Assembly: GCA_950022655.1 (NCBI GenBank)
Contig: OX465587.1
Span: 33,297,716 to 33,361,715 of the forward strand
Source: Alentia gelatinosa
Lineage: Eukaryota; Annelida; Polychaeta; Phyllodocida; Polynoidae
DNA: 64,000 nucleotides
Direction: 5' to 3'
Shown: positions 21,820 through 32,488 of the stretch, piece after piece
Numbering within the stretch: the stretch's first letter is position 1
Layout: every line of letters begins with the position of its first letter
The notes under the pieces: generated by a model
Databases searched by the model: none
What the model saw: the letters and a program-made list of their open reading frames with translations, nothing else
What the model was told of the DNA's origin: nothing
Position numbers and translations under genes: made by a program

Positions 21820-22020
21820 CAAACTAGGTGGAGTGCGGACCAAGTTATTTTCATCGAGTGGGTTTCCGATTTTATCTCATCCCCTTTAACATCATTTATT
21901 GATGAAATGAATCACCGAATTAGCCATTGAGTATTGGGTACACGAACCTCACGGCTGTGGAGTACGAGTTCCTAATGTTAAGCCTATGGAGAAAAATACC
22001 GGGGTGAGATAATCAATGGA
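21820..22020. mobile_element. R9 element (copy 1, TGTTAAGCCTATGG core)
   Basis: GGGTTTCCGATTTTATCTCAT at the left, and the core TGTTAAGCCTATGG at 21976-21989 followed by GAAAAATACCGGGGTGAGATAA. The second copy at 51690-51995 matches it closely, including the CACGGCTGTGGAGTACGAG segment. Confidence 0.6.
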
Positions 22021-22091
22021 TCATAACAGCTGTCCCCGAAAACATTGGTGAACATTCTGAATTAGCAATCACTCCGTGCCCTATAGCTGTG

Positions 22092-22365
22092 TAAGGCCCG
22101 GCGTCCACCTACTACGATATGGCTCTGATATGGTCTACGATGCACCTCCCGATACAAAATCAAAATCGCGTCGGAAGGTCACCTAATATCGGCGCATTTG
22201 GCCACGTTTCTGTGATAAGACACCGATAAAAAACCCATACAATGCGTGGTGGATTGGCTTGTCTAGACATATGTCTACGATTTTGCACCTTCTCCGATGA
22301 CTTTTTGTATCGGTGCCATATCGGTGGGTCTAAATTTCTATCGTAGTAGGTCGACGCCGGCCCTT
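22092..22365. mobile_element. MITE of the R3 family (copy 2)
   Basis: It starts TAAGGCCCGGCGTCCACC and ends GGTCGACGCCGGCCCTTA. It contains CGCGTCGGAAGGTCACCT and GGATTGGCTTGTCTAGACA, as in copy 1. It sits 102 nt upstream of exon D13. Confidence 0.85.
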
Positions 22366-22467
22366 AGGATGGTGTCCCATGGTGAGATGTTTTTTAAGAC
22401 CATGGAACTTGGGGGATCCTACGCTAGAAACACCATCTAATAATGACATATATACTTCTAGTTTCAG

Positions 22468-22713
22468 CGTGTAAGGATACATTCTTAGCTCGTCCGAACC
22501 GATACGCGTACGGCGGTAAACAGGTCACCGCAAATAGTCCCATTGACTGCGAGCAGAAATGTAAGACCTACAGTACCAAATGTTACGGGTTCGACTGGAA
22601 CGGCCAGTGCTTCCTTCACCTCAGCAGGGACTTCTTGAACAACCTACAGGTGGGCAATGGCGTCACCAACTACCAGCGAGAGACAGCGTGCAGCGGAGTC
22701 ACTCCGGCAAAAG
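22468..22713 (+). CDS. Exon D13, PAN-like module, group D
   Basis: The 246-nt exon begins ACKDTFLARPNRYAYGGKQV and has CKTYSTKCYGFDWNGQCFLHLS, so the fourth-to-fifth Cys spacing is x8 rather than x10, as in D14 and D37. The last Cys is in RETACSG and the linker TPAKG is short. The acceptor is TAGTTTCAG and the donor GTATGT. The first codon is completed as xCG, so Gly is not encoded before the first Cys. Codons are GC-rich. An R2 MITE starts only 12 nt after the exon. Confidence 0.8.
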
Positions 22714-22725
22714 GTATGTACACCA

Positions 22726-23036
22726 GGGACCTGTTTCACTAGTCTAGTGACATGTCTGTGACACCATACAGATATTGGGTTTGTCTAGTTTCGTGACACC
22801 ACAAGTAGCTGCATTTAGGAAATACAGACCCCAAACATATGAATTAGACGAATCTAGACATCATGGACCTGTTTCACTAGCTTTGTGACAAAAGTGTTAG
22901 ATAGATATGAAAAGCGACACCAACAGTGCAAGCAAGAACAGGAAAAACAAAGTCTAATGTCTAGTTCTTATGAAACCATACACAGACGTATACTAGACGC
23001 CATCTAGACATGTCACTGACTAGTGAAACAGGTCCC
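22726..23036. mobile_element. R2 MITE next to the D13 donor
   Basis: It starts GGGACCTGTTTCACTAG and ends CTAGTGAAACAGGTCCC. The inside repeats the left-end words (GGACCTGTTTCACTAG at about 22864), so this is a composite of two partial copies. CAG flanks it on the left, TGGGACC on the right. Confidence 0.7.
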
Positions 23037-23051
23037 TGGGACCTGGGACCT

Positions 23052-23718
23052 GGGGCCCGTTTTAATAGAATGCGTCACTAAGCCACTTAGTGACATGTTT
23101 AGTGACCCCAATAGTGACTTGAATAGCATAAAATCTTCGGTCTCGTTTCAGAACGGATGTCACTGTAGGGGAGGTGTGTCTTGTCACTATTGTGGATGTG
23201 TCCCTAGTTTGGGACAGTGCAGCAGAAAAACATGTGGGGTACCCCATCTCACATACTCATGTATGTGAACAAGTGCCATCAAGGTGAAGGTCACTGCATA
23301 AATTAGCGACAGCCTTGAATAACTCTACACTGGTCACCAGAGCAGCATTTGCTATGACAGAATTCAAATGTGAATATCGTTGGATTGCATGAGCCGATCT
23401 CCTTCATATTTGGCATGTTTATAAGTTGTATGTGTCCCTAACTGGGGTTAAATTTTGATAGCTTAATTCCCACAGGAAGTAAAGTTACGCATTTGTGACA
23501 ATAGAAGCGAGAGGGTATACCCTCTCGCTATTTAGGACACAACAGTGACACCAATAGTGACCGGACATGGGTCTTTTGAAATGGTGAAGCCACTATTAGC
23601 GCCTGTCTGGAACATGGACTCCCGGAATGGCTTGTCACTAAACTACTGAAACGCTAGCTGTAGCTTTCGTGTCCCAGGACACAGTAACAAACGTCCTACA
23701 GGCTATTGAAACGGGTCC
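23052..23718. mobile_element. Longer inverted-repeat element with GGGCCCGTTTTAATAG end
   Basis: The left end is GGGGCCCGTTTTAATAG and the right end CTATTGAAACGGGTCCC. The inside is rich in TAGTGAC/GTCACTA words, and TAGCGAGAGGGTATACCCTCTCGC near 23507-23532 is a strong palindrome. Non-coding. Confidence 0.6.
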
Positions 23719-24387
23719 CTGTTTCAGTAGTTTCGTGACATGTCTAGATGGTGTCTGTGACACCATAAGGACAGATCAACACAAGTTGCGGCACTTAGGA
23801 CAAGACAGACCCCAAACATGGTGTGTCTGGTTTCAAAAGTATTAGACAATTTCAATCACTTCCTGTAGGAATTAAGCAATGAAACTTTAATACAGGCAAG
23901 GGACATATATATAACCTATAATCGTCCAATATGAAGAATATCGGCCACTCCAATCTGCTGATATTTGACATCAACTGTGACATGCGTTTTGAAACCAGAT
24001 AAAAAAATGTCTGCTGTTGCTTGCACTGTTGGTGCAACTGTTGATGTCTGTTTAGGCCTAATGTCATGAAACTACTGAAACAGGTCCTGGTTTCACTAGT
24101 TTCGTGACATGTCTGTGACACTATACAGACACTGGGGTTGTCTAGTTTTGTGACAACACAAGTAGCTGCCCTCAAGAAAAGACGGACCCCAAACATAAGA
24201 ATTAGACAAATCTACACATCATGGACCTGTTTCACTAGTTTTGTGACAAAAGTGTTAGACGTGAAAAGCGGCACCAACAGTGCAAGCAAGAATGGACAAA
24301 ACGAAGTCTAATGTCTAGTTCTTATGAAACCGGACACACCATCTAAACTCCATCTAGACATGTCACAAAACTAGTGAAACAGGTCCC
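23715..24387. mobile_element. Nested R2 MITEs
   Basis: Two copies stand in a row: 23715-24089 (GTCCCTGTTTCAGTAG to CTACTGAAACAGGTCC) and about 24088-24387 (GGTTTCACTAGTTTCG to CTAGTGAAACAGGTCCC). Together with the elements before them, they form a 1.66-kb block of mobile DNA directly behind D13. Confidence 0.7.
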
Positions 24388-24537
24388 AGGTCAGGAATAC
24401 ACCAAAACAGGGTTTTTAGGGAGCATCAATAAACTGGTTTTGGAGGTTATGTCTGGACTGAGGGGGGTGGGGGTCAAAGATTTCGGAAATATTGCGTTTG
24501 CTACTTCTTTGTTCTATTCCGCACAAGATAAGGCCCT

Positions 24538-24741
24538 TTTCCATTAGCCGACAAAAGCGGTGTAGATATTTTTTGTTCTCCTAATAGCCTATTTACATTT
24601 TGCGTCATCAGTGCTAAAGGTCCGTCGGTGGTTCCTGACTCTATATTGCCACTGGCTAATGGAAATGGGCAATGAGGAGAACACACAAAATCTACACCAT
24701 TTTCTTCGGCCAATGGAAACAGCCCTATAGGGAAGGTAGTT
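24538..24741. mobile_element. MITE of the R8 family (copy 1)
   Basis: The left end is CTTTTCCATTAGCCGAC and the right end GGCCAATGGAAACAGCCC, inverted relative to each other. The inside has TTGTTCTCCTAATAGCC and GGTCCGTCGGTGGTTCCTGA. The same order is found at 31880-32068. Confidence 0.65.
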
Positions 24742-25498
24742 GGGAGGGGTAAAAAATTTCGAAAATTCTCTATACATATGCCTACGCTGCATCGCATCTA
24801 ATGCCACGCCGCAGCCCACAATAGCTGTGCAGAGTCTAATGCCACACAAATGCTAAGCTCATGAACATGGATATGCAAGTCTATTCTGCTCTGCATAAAA
24901 CATCAGGCAATGGCTACACAGTGGGTTCGCCAACTTTTAATCGAATATACTTTTCTCGCTGCCGAACCGAGTCCCAATGTCCTTTACATATAACCATATC
25001 TGGCAAACCCTGTTTCCAGACATTACTAAACTCTCTATTATCGCCCAATACTATCAGATTCAGGTCTAGCAGACAATTGCAGACAGCTACACTCTCCCTA
25101 CGGATCTTTCGTGGCGCTTGGCTTAAAAGCAGGGCGCAGGATCTTTGCTTGGAGAGTGCACCAGCTTTGAAGTTCTTACGTGATGATATAGCGTAAGAAT
25201 GAAGAATGTATGGAGCCACAGTAAACCACTTCTATGTTGTCAAAAACTATAACCACAGGTGTCCTTCAGATGCAGGAACCCAATGATTTGAGTGGGATTT
25301 GAATATCATTGATTATAGCTTCAAGGCTATTGATTATGGGGAAATAGTCCCTTTGAGCAAGAGAGCAAAGAAATAGCCCCTATTGATATATTATACAATA
25401 TGGCAATTCCTGGGTTCAATTTCTTCGAGAAGATGAGTAATAAATATAACACTTGTAAAATCGCCTTAAACCAATATGATGATATTTCTTGCTCCGAA
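24742..25498 (+). other. Intron stretch without recognised content
   Basis: A 111-codon open frame at 24861-25196 and an overlapping antisense frame of 101 codons have no recognisable family, no Cys module and no splice-site context. Taken as chance frames. Confidence 0.45.
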
Positions 25499-26156
25499 GG
25501 CCCGGACCTTCCGATACAAAATCAAAATCGCGTCGGAAGGTCACCTGGTATCGGGGCAGTTGACTACGTCTCTACAATTAGACACCGATACAAAATGGGG
25601 GTCTGTAATTTCGTTCCGATGCAAAACCCGTAGGGTCTCTACGACGTTTAAACATGTTTAAATGGCGGTGCCTAATCTTCCAGGAAAATTGCTCTCATGT
25701 GTGAGATACTGATCAGAAATTAAATAGAAGATACATATGCCCATATGCCCCGTAAATTTGGTGATTTTTTTATGAGGTTTAGGAGTTTAAAATCAATATT
25801 TTCTTAGTTTGACTTGGAACAGAGCTTTCAGTGCATGAAAAAAAACCATTATTGTTCTATGTATCCTGGGAAGCATTATCGATGCAATATTTCCTGAATT
25901 ATAGTGTATTACATATCTGAAAATAACGATGATACTTCAAGATAGACACTTGTGCGCTGGTAATATCGTGGGGCATATTGGGACCATGGTCACCTCTCTT
26001 TTACAGGGGAACCCCTTACGATGGTGGTGATGTGGCATGTCTAGACAATAATCTACGATATTGCATGTTCCCGATATGTTTCCGATATTGACTTTTTGCA
26101 TCGGAGCCATATTGGTAGGTCTAAATTTCTATCGTAGTAGTTGGACGCCGGGCCTA
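25499..26156. mobile_element. MITE of the R3 family (copy 3, interrupted)
   Basis: The left part (GGCCCGGACCTTCCGATAC, CGCGTCGGAAGGTCACCT) and the right part (ATCGTAGTAGTTGGACGCC) match R3. About 380 nt of unrelated AT-rich sequence lies between them (about 25640-26015). Confidence 0.6.
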
Positions 26157-26249
26157 ACCTAAAATAGCAATCTTTCAGTTATTTCGGAAGGCTATTGCAA
26201 GGCAGTCTTGTGCTCCGAGGCAAAAGGTTTCCCGCAAGTGACGTCATAT

Positions 26250-26640
26250 TAGGTTGCTATAATAACAGGAGTGTTAAATAATATGGAGAAACCAAACAAG
26301 AGTTACTCTTGTTGTTTTTATCACACGACGGCAAAATCGCATATTACTGCGCGAGGCGAAGCCGAGAGCAGTAATATGCGATCTTGCTGGAGTGCGATGA
26401 ACAATAACATGGCTAACTCGAGTTTGGTTTAGAATTTATCCTACCCCGCCCGTCTAAATTACTTCTACATTAACAAATGACGTCATTTGTCAAGTGTATC
26501 CCACTAGGGCGATATTTTTCATTTTTCTGAACTCCAGACCGAATACAGTGTCCCAATGTTAAGCCTATGGAGTTTTTTTATCATGGGTAGGATAAGGTGA
26601 ATAATTTGATTGCGGCAGGATAATATCTTCTTAGAATATC
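26250..26640. mobile_element. R9 element (copy 2) with a hairpin
   Basis: It contains the arms ATCGCATATTACTGC and GCAGTAATATGCGAT around GCGAGGCGAAGCCGAG, then TTTATCCTACCCC, the core TGTTAAGCCTATGG (26557-26570) and GGGTAGGATAA. The overall inverted symmetry marks a foldback element. Confidence 0.6.
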
Positions 26641-26876
26641 CCCATACGTGACTTATCATTTATTGGTGTTTGGATCAGCATGTTCATTAATATTCAAATA
26701 GAAAACCCCCTGACCATTTGATTGCGTCATACAATTTCCGTAGGCTCAGTTCCTAATTTCCCTGTTGAGAGAATATTAACCAATACCTAAATTCTGTTTT
26801 TTTATCTCTCAAGCTGGGTTCCCGCTGGCAAGACTGGTACAAGCTGGTAGGTTCTCTAACACCTCTCCCTCCTTCT

Positions 26877-27256
26877 CACTGCACGAAAACCACTATTTTA
26901 TTCATATATACGCCATCGCGGAAGTGCATGTATTGGCTGAATATTGACTTGTTTTCATATATATGTATATATGCCCAGGCCTTATATACGGACGCGTCTT
27001 GGCTGTATTTCACACCCGGCGTATATGAGAGGAAATATCCTCTCCACCCACCGCCTCCCGCCCCTTTGTGTTGGTAAAAGTCCAGGTGTCCTCAGTAGGA
27101 ATCCCTCCCCCTGCTCCCCATCCCCACCTCCCCCCCCCCCCCCCCCCCGCAGATGAGGTGTATATACACGGGGAATAGGACGACCTTGTATACGCAAAAT
27201 ACCTACTTATATACGCCGGGCGCATTCACATGTAAAATGGTGGATTTCGTGCAGTG
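26877..27256. mobile_element. Inverted-repeat element R5 (copy 2)
   Basis: It starts CACTGCACGAAAACCAC and ends GTGGATTTCGTGCAGTG. It contains CACACCCGGCGTATATGAGAG and a run of about 24 C (27127-27150). Open frames on both strands across the C run are artefacts. Confidence 0.75.
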
Positions 27257-27327
27257 TCTCATACCACTGTTTCAGCCGCCAGTTCCTGATTTCGCAATTC
27301 AAACTGATTATATTTCCATTGCCAGTA

Positions 27328-27694
27328 AAGGGCTGGTTCCACCAACACAATTGATTTGCCCTGGTATATCTTGGTATATCTTGTTATATCTTACATGTTG
27401 CAATATGTCATATCTCCTTTGTCGCGATACATCAAGCATGATTTTATGTGTACTTTTTCGTAATGTCATCTGTAGATTTTGTGGCTCCACCACTGCGACA
27501 CCTCAAGATCTATTGCCGACATATCGCAGCATACCGCGATCTTTTGTGACAAAAATGCGGCACAGGTGCTTGACCAGACTGATGCATCGCAGCAAATATG
27601 CACATGATTATTCAAAACCTAGAAAGATTTAGCATGACAACCAAATCGCGACTAATCTCACTACATCTTGTGCGTTGGTGGAATCAGCACTTTA
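27328..27694. mobile_element. Inverted-repeat element R6 (copy 2)
   Basis: It starts GGCTGGTTCCACCAACACAA and ends TTGTGCGTTGGTGGAATCAGC. The inside carries CACCTCAAGATCTATTG and TTCAAAACCTAG, the inverse of copy 1. Part of the 159-codon frame at 27153-27632 lies in it; that frame is not a gene. Confidence 0.7.
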
Positions 27695-27850
27695 GGGGGC
27701 TCTCTATAAATGATGTCATGTAGCAGGGGGATGGGTGTTCCAGTCTCCATGACCAAGAATGATAAAGATTGTATGACAATGTATTACAAGGGGGAGGGGG
27801 TCAAAAAGGGTCAAAAATAGCATGACGTCATTTATTGACAGCCCCTAACT
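27695..27850. mobile_element. Small inverted-repeat element, GGGGCT...AGCCCC ends
   Basis: It starts GGGGGCTCTCTATAAATGATG and ends GACGTCATTTATTGACAGCCCC, imperfect inverse complements. Size about 155 bp; directly abuts the R6 copy. Confidence 0.55.
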
Positions 27851-28191
27851 AAGCTGGAGTGGCAGATGTAACCAAGTCAATTAAAGTCAGACACCTACAT
27901 AAAGTCTATGTGTGCCCACAAACATTCTAATGGTGGCGCACTCAGAGTGACAACTGTGAAGCTATCAATTTTGTAACTTTTATTTTGACTGGAGGTCCAT
28001 TAAAACTAACCGGATATCACAGGATGAAACTTTGAGTTTCCTGATTTATAATTTTGAGGTAAACATGGCACCGCGAGCGTACAAATCATCCAACGTATTG
28101 TTCGTCATGTATACATCTGTTTCTGCCAATATCATTTTTATGTCTATTTGGAATCTATTATATTGATGCACTGTATATGCCAGGCTGGACA
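27851..28191 (+). other. Intron stretch without recognised content
   Basis: Nothing recognised; ordinary AT-rich intron of the D13-D14 gap. Confidence 0.45.
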
Positions 28192-28600
28192 TAGGGACAT
28201 AAAGCCGAATGCACATCTACCGATTCCGGAACCTTGATGTACCATTGTCAGCGACAAAGGAATGGTAATTCGTCTCAGACGAGCCATCTTAATGGAGTCA
28301 GCCCCAGACGGTAGCTGTGGGACAGCTCGGCAAGAGTCAACCAAAGATTAGTGAAACCCACTCCTTGAGATGTTCTTTTGTCACCGATGAGTTGTAGTTC
28401 GATGTTCCTAAATTGTTAACCAAAATTTAATGAAACCAGTCGCCGACAACGGAATGTTGGTAAATGGCCTTTGATTGGGTGGCCGTCATGGGCCGAAGGG
28501 TAACGTAATTCACTTGTGACAAGTTCACTGACTCCTATATGATTTGGGAACTAATCGTTCAACTCTGAATCGGTAGATGTGTATTGGGCGTTACGTTGTA
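28192..28600. repeat. Repeat R7 (copy 3)
   Basis: It starts AATGCACATCTACCGATTC and ends CGGTAGATGTGTATTGGGC. The internal order is the same as in 18395-18790, with loss of the central palindrome. Confidence 0.6.
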
Positions 28601-29386
28601 TATGCGGGTGGACAAGGCGGCCGTTCATGGTAGATATACAAAGATGGATACATGCATAAACTCAAGTTTCGTCCCGTGTATGCAGGTTTCTTCAGATGCT
28701 TTACTTTACCTCTGTCAGCTGCCATTCTCCAATAGCCTGTAGAAGCACTCATCTTTATAGCTATTTAGAAATAGTCCACATTTGGCAGATTGATATTATC
28801 CAGAAACATCACGCAATTGTATATGATTGTTTATATGGTGTGAGTTGTCTTCTCGGTATGATATCACAAAGCTGAGCGATATCTGTAGCGGAAGACAACA
28901 AACACTATGTAAACAAACATGAAATTGAGTGACGTTTAGATTTTATCATACTCCGTCGCTTGTTTTTAACTTAATATGCCACACGTAACATATAGATATT
29001 TTATGGAATAACCATGGCACACACTCACACCAAGTCCATTGATATCTATATGAGGGGTAGGATAATGAGCGGTATTCCAAAATAATCAACCTTTCCTCAT
29101 TAAAGCAAAAGTGGGATTTACATTGATAGACAAAAACCTCAACGACTTCTGTTCCTTTCTCAAGAGGTCAGTTTGTGGCGCAGTCCCAAGTGGTTAGAAA
29201 CAGTTTAGAAACTGTGAATTTGTTGCATTATGCCGGTCATTGATACCAATAATATCTAGGAACAGGGGATTTTCATCAACGATGAATGATCTTGGAATCA
29301 TAAAAGAAATCTAAAAATCAAAAGCTTCTGGGTCATTAAGAGTAATCTACTGTTGACTTTGTGGGGTCTAATGTATATATAGACCA
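28601..29386 (+). other. Intron stretch without recognised content
   Basis: A local inverted pair, GAGTTGTCTTC (28841-28851) and GAAGACAACAAAC (about 28891), is visible. No exon or family copy recognised. Confidence 0.4.
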
Positions 29387-29815
29387 GGGCCCCGTTGAAT
29401 AAAAATGTATCGTTCGTGAGGCTGGACGATAAGATATGTTGAAGGATGGACGAGAAATAAACGAGAATTTATTTTCAGTGTAGCATAAAACTGCTCGTCC
29501 ATGTGAGCACTGTCGTCCGTGATAATATCTCTGTTGAAAATATCTTTTAATTTTGAATGGATTTAGTGCATGAAAAACGAGTTTGACATCGGCTACGACG
29601 CCAAAAACGTGGTCGTCCGCGAGGAGACTTGAACGATAAATAAACGATATTTTCAAAATGAACGATTTTTTATTCAACACCACTCAAGATCGTTCATTTT
29701 ATCCTCTCGTCCAATGCTCGTCCACCTCCACGATAGTTTTTTATACTACAGTTTGCCACCGACGAGACTTGTAAGATGCTTTTTTTATCATTCATTTTTT
29801 TATTCAACGGGGCCC
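29387..29815. mobile_element. Inverted-repeat element R11
   Basis: It starts GGGCCCCGTTGAATAAAAA and ends TTTTTTATTCAACGGGGCCC, good inverse complements, with CAG on both sides as a possible 3-bp target duplication. Size 429 bp, with internal repeats of GTCCA/ACGAG words. Non-coding. Confidence 0.8.
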
Positions 29816-29999
29816 AGTCGGTCAATGAGGTACTTCGGTGTGTAGTGATAGGTCATGACAGCTGGGCAGTCATCCATGACACTAAGATGCTGGTCCTCTG
29901 CACCTTACCGAAATCACAGAGGTGGCACGAATAGTGAGAGGATGGTCTTAGCAGCACACCAAATGTCTCTATGACCGTGATAATAGTCGTCAGTGCACC

Positions 30000-30303
30000 C
30001 CTCTCATAAGATCTCACTTTCTCTAAGTCGTATTCTGTGCAAGGCACTCACTGCACTCTATGGGAGAAGAATTCTTAACGAACTGGGCTGAGAGCCTTGA
30101 GAATCCACTGGCACACAGTATTCCCGCTATGTGGCATCATTGAGACTATAGGAATCTTTGGCTTGCATTGATGTACGTCTTTAGCACGGGAGGCAGGCCA
30201 CTGGATTCTCAAGGCTCTAAGCCTGGTTCGTTAAGAATTCTTCTCCATAGAGCGTAGTGAGAGTACAGCATACCACTTAGAGAGTGTGAGATCTTATGAG
30301 AGG
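30000..30303. mobile_element. Palindromic element R10 (copy 1)
   Basis: The outer arms are CCTCTCATAAGATCTCAC and GTGAGATCTTATGAGAGG. The inner arms are GAGAAGAATTCTTAACGAAC and GTTCGTTAAGAATTCTTCTC. Almost the whole 304 bp can fold on itself. A partial copy is at 61049-61345. Confidence 0.8.
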
Positions 30304-30996
30304 GGTGGTTAGGTGGTGCTCAATTTCGCAATGTCCACTGCAAAAGTCGTCGACCCCAGAATTTCCTCACAGAATCGTCACCCATCTAGAAGACTGATTA
30401 AGGGCGGTTTGAAATTATTGCCGGCATCAGAGTGTATCCAATAGTCACAGGTGGTGCCGAATTGTATAATCTGACATAATTAGATGATCTGCAGTCGCCA
30501 TGAGCTTGGCATTCAGACTAGACAATTTCTAGCCTTTTTCAGACCATGCTTGCACATTATATCTACATCGCCTAGAGATTCGAGTGGTCACATATATACT
30601 TCCAACATACTGCATGGGAACTATCCCTTCACTATCTGCATGCTATTCATTATGATATTGAGAAATGAGCAGGGAGCCAGTGTTTCAGTGTCTTAGAGGC
30701 ATGCCCAGCTTACCATGACCAATCACTCAAGACCAAAATACCCCATTGCCCCACTGGTGCTCGATATGTTTGGATGCTAGACTCAGGTGGCTGCAGAAAT
30801 GTCAAGTTGACTGGATGCAAGTGGGTTACGGAAAACAGTCCATAGACTGAAGCTAACCCCAACCTTTTAATTGTTATTCATTTACAATTGCACGCTCATT
30901 TATCAATGACGAACTTACTATTTGCTCCTAGTACTGATGAAAGTCTTCAGGCAGTGCCAAAAGCCAGAATCATTCAGTGTAAACACTGGGTTATAT
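30304..30996. mobile_element. R4 element (copy 4) interrupted by repeat R13
   Basis: The left part (GGTGGTGCTCAATTTCGCAATG, TGCAAAAGTCGTCG) and right part (AGTGTAAACACTGGGTTA) belong to R4. Between them, 30546-30935 is the R13 repeat that also occurs at 8990-9371. The R4 end lies 21 nt before the D14 exon. Confidence 0.65.
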
Positions 30997-31017
30997 CACC
31001 GCCTCATTTGGTTTCAG

Positions 31018-31260
31018 TTTGTACTGACACGTTTGTGGCAACACCGAACAGACGCGCATTTGGAGGGTCTTCCACAGGAGCTGGCAACAATGCTGAATGT
31101 GCGAGTAAATGTCTGAGATCCACTGCCAAGTGCTATGGGTATGACTGGAACGGCCGGTGTTTCCTGCACCTCAGTCCCGACAACCTCATCAGCCTGTATT
31201 CAGCCCAAGGCACCACCAACTACAGGCGCGAGTTTAAGTGTACCGGCAACGTTTCACCAG
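31018..31260 (+). CDS. Exon D14, PAN-like module, group D
   Basis: The 243-nt exon begins xCTDTFVATPNRRAFGGSSTGAG and has CLRSTAKCYGYDWNGRCFLHLS, with x8 between the fourth and fifth Cys. It ends FKCTGNVSPG. The acceptor is GTTTCAG with the junction codon xTT (Val if G precedes). The donor is GTATGG. Codons are GC-rich. The Met-started frame reaching back to 30888 crosses the R13/R4 repeat and the acceptor, so it is not a start exon. Confidence 0.8.
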
Positions 31261-31879
31261 GTATGGGTCTTTACTATATACCTACTGCCGTAACTAACGT
31301 GATTACTACACGCTGCTCCCTATGATGTACTGCACATCTGTGCAGTATATCAGGGTTCATTTCATGGTCGTAACGGATATGATTACGACGTCGATATTTA
31401 AAAATTGCCGACGGTGTTTACGCTTAGACATCGGTAACGTTTACGTTAGAGTACATAAAGAAGACATACTGAAATACTTTGAAATCAAAAATAGATGAAT
31501 GAATTACAGAAAAACTTCGAAGTACAGTAATAAAAACCTGAATAAACATGGTAACGACCTTAAAAACAGGAGAGAACAACTGCTATGTTTTTTTCCCAAC
31601 GGTTTCCCCCCGGTTTCCAAGCGATAACAAGTGTTGCTATGCAGGTTGCTATGTGCGTTGCTATGCGATAACGTCACATCCGCATTCCGCGACGAAGCGA
31701 AAGCTAGGGTTCATGTCGACCTTTCTGTACCCAAATGGGACTGAAAATGGCTCTTACAACTTAATAAAGGTAACTATATGAATGTTTTGGAGGCATATAG
31801 GAAAGATAATACGTTTACAGGAACATCGTTTTATTACTTTATCATCCATTTTATACAGTCCAGAGTGTCCATAAGGATT
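31261..31879 (+). other. Start of intron D14-D15
   Basis: A small hairpin, TACTGCACA-TC-TGTGCAGTA, lies at 31328-31347. A cluster of GTTGCTATGC repeats is at 31630-31670. No exon seen. Confidence 0.45.
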
Positions 31880-32068
31880 TTTTCCATTGGCTGACAAAAA
31901 TGGTGTAGATTTTCTGTGTTCTCCTAATAGCCTATTTACATTTTGCGTCAGCAGTGGTAAAGGTCCGTCAGTGGTTCTTGACTGTATATATGGTGATGGC
32001 CAATGGAAATAAGCTAGAGAATTAAAAAAATCTACTTTTTGTCGGCCAATTAAAACTGGCCTTATAGG
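31880..32068. mobile_element. MITE of the R8 family (copy 2)
   Basis: It shares TTTTCCATTGGCTGACAAAA, TTCTCCTAATAGCC and GGTCCGTCAGTGGTTCTTGA with 24538-24741; the right arm is decayed (GGCCAATTAAAACTGGCC). Confidence 0.65.
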
Positions 32069-32230
32069 ACATATCCGGCGCATACAGATATCTTGTTTAC
32101 TCCTAGCTGCAAAAACTAGTGCATACGGAAAATGGTGCAGATGAAAAAATAGTGCACATCTAAAGTGAACTAGAATCGGCATGCCAACAGCTACCAGATA
32201 AAGGTGGATGATAAATACAGTAGAGACTGG
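32068..32230. repeat. Direct repeat, partner at 33537-33680
   Basis: CTCCTAGCTGCAAAAAC, AACTAGTGCATA, AAAAAATAGTGCA and AAGGTGGATCATAAATACA (with variations) occur in the same order about 1.46 kb downstream. The two copies bracket a GC-richer segment with hairpins. Confidence 0.6.
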
Positions 32231-32404
32231 TTTCTGATAAAAGCGGTTGCATGCTCCTCGTAGTTGACCCTGTGCAATAACCTCACATACTCTTGGATAT
32301 TATTATATACCTATGCACTAACTCAGTCTAAATACTTACTGTTCTTAGGGGTACAGTAAGTCATTACATATTGCAAGATACGCCATGTAGCTTTGTACTG
32401 ACGT

Positions 32405-32488
32405 ACATATTGCGTGGTTTGAAATACATATTGCACGCTTTGATGTACATATTGCGCGCTTTGAACGTCATATAGCACGCTTTGAAAA
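32405..32488. repeat. 21-bp minisatellite, four copies
   Basis: ACATATTGCGCGCTTTGA-type units begin at 32405, 32426, 32447 and 32468, an exact 21-nt period. Confidence 0.85.

Noticed and set aside
24861..25196. 111-codon sense frame with an antisense partner of 101 codons
   Set aside because: No domain, no splice context and no paralogue; length is within chance expectation for 64 kb.
27153..27632. 159-codon open frame
   Set aside because: It spans the ends of an R5 element and most of an R6 element, has no family signature, and an antisense frame overlaps it.
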